A DNA stretch of 23,840 nt, taken from JASJBU01 sp965372385. Its GTDB lineage: Bacteria; Pseudomonadota; Gammaproteobacteria; Chromatiales; Chromatiaceae. Made by a program: the position numbers and the translations under genes. The stretch covers positions 1-23,840 of the forward strand of contig CBDVCD010000020.1 of assembly GCA_965372385.1 (NCBI GenBank), read 5' to 3'. The notes under the pieces were generated by a model, which saw nothing but the letters and a program-made list of their open reading frames with translations, ran no database searches and was not told where the DNA came from. This document shows, piece by piece, positions 23,794-23,840 of the stretch; position 1 is the first letter of the stretch; each line of letters opens with the position of its first letter.

Positions 23794-23840
23794 ACAAGTA
23801 TACACCGTTGTCCGTGTGCTTGCGGCACTCGTGCGGGGAC
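23787..23840 (+). CDS. Possible start of a further gene, cut by the window end
   Basis: An ATG at 23787 overlaps the pyrK stop and opens a frame that stays open for 18 codons to the window edge (MFKQVYTVVRVLAALVRG). The peptide is basic and hydrophobic, like the N terminus of a membrane or membrane-anchored protein such as a PlsC-type acyltransferase, but this is a guess from very little sequence. No Shine-Dalgarno is obvious. Confidence 0.35.

Overview
The window looks like a chromosomal segment of a gammaproteobacterium with a moderately high GC content. The gene order rsmE | chpC-chpA-pilJ-pilI-pilH-pilG | gshB-tonB-yqgE-ruvX-pyrR-pyrB-pyrC' is, from memory, the order of the Pseudomonas aeruginosa PA0401-PA0419 neighbourhood. 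The adjoining six-gene Rnf/Rsx operon and a PyrK-type gene are not part of that Pseudomonas block as I recall it, so a non-Pseudomonas lineage is more likely. A Chromatiales-like or sulfur-oxidiser-like bacterium is only a guess. I see no mobile elements, rRNA, tRNA, CRISPR arrays or phage genes.

Layout. (1) 112-5340, + strand: complete rsxABCDGE operon encoding the membrane Rnf electron-transfer complex, all genes tightly packed, followed 2 bp later by rsmE (16S rRNA m3U1498 methyltransferase). (2) 6067-6522, - strand: a small lipoprotein with a fibronectin-III-like domain and a short tandem repeat; its 3' end overlaps rsmE tail to tail. (3) 6706-16851, - strand: a type IV pilus chemosensory (Pil-Chp) cluster, transcribed pilG-pilH-pilI-pilJ-chpA-chpC. 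The methyltransferase pilK and methylesterase chpB of the Pseudomonas cluster are absent. (4) 16852-17151: divergent control region between pilG and gshB. (5) 17152-18986, + strand: gshB and a TonB-family gene resembling tonB3. (6) 19063-23793, + strand: yqgE-ruvX-pyrR-pyrB-pyrC'-pyrK, combining conserved housekeeping genes with pyrimidine synthesis. A reading frame at the right edge may begin a further gene.

How it works together. The Rnf complex couples NADH/ferredoxin redox chemistry to ion movement. PilJ senses surface contact or pilus state and, through PilI and ChpC adaptors, controls the large hybrid kinase ChpA, which phosphorylates PilG and PilH to steer pilus extension, retraction and probably cAMP. 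The TonB3-like protein is plausibly linked to twitching by synteny. PyrB plus the catalytically dead dihydroorotase PyrC' should form a Pseudomonas-type aspartate transcarbamoylase. PyrK suggests a class 1B, NAD-linked dihydroorotate dehydrogenase whose PyrD partner lies elsewhere.

Nothing here is clearly a new defence or mobile system. The best leads are the lipoprotein beside the chemosensory cluster, the reduced Chp system with four intact Hpt domains, and PyrK in this context.
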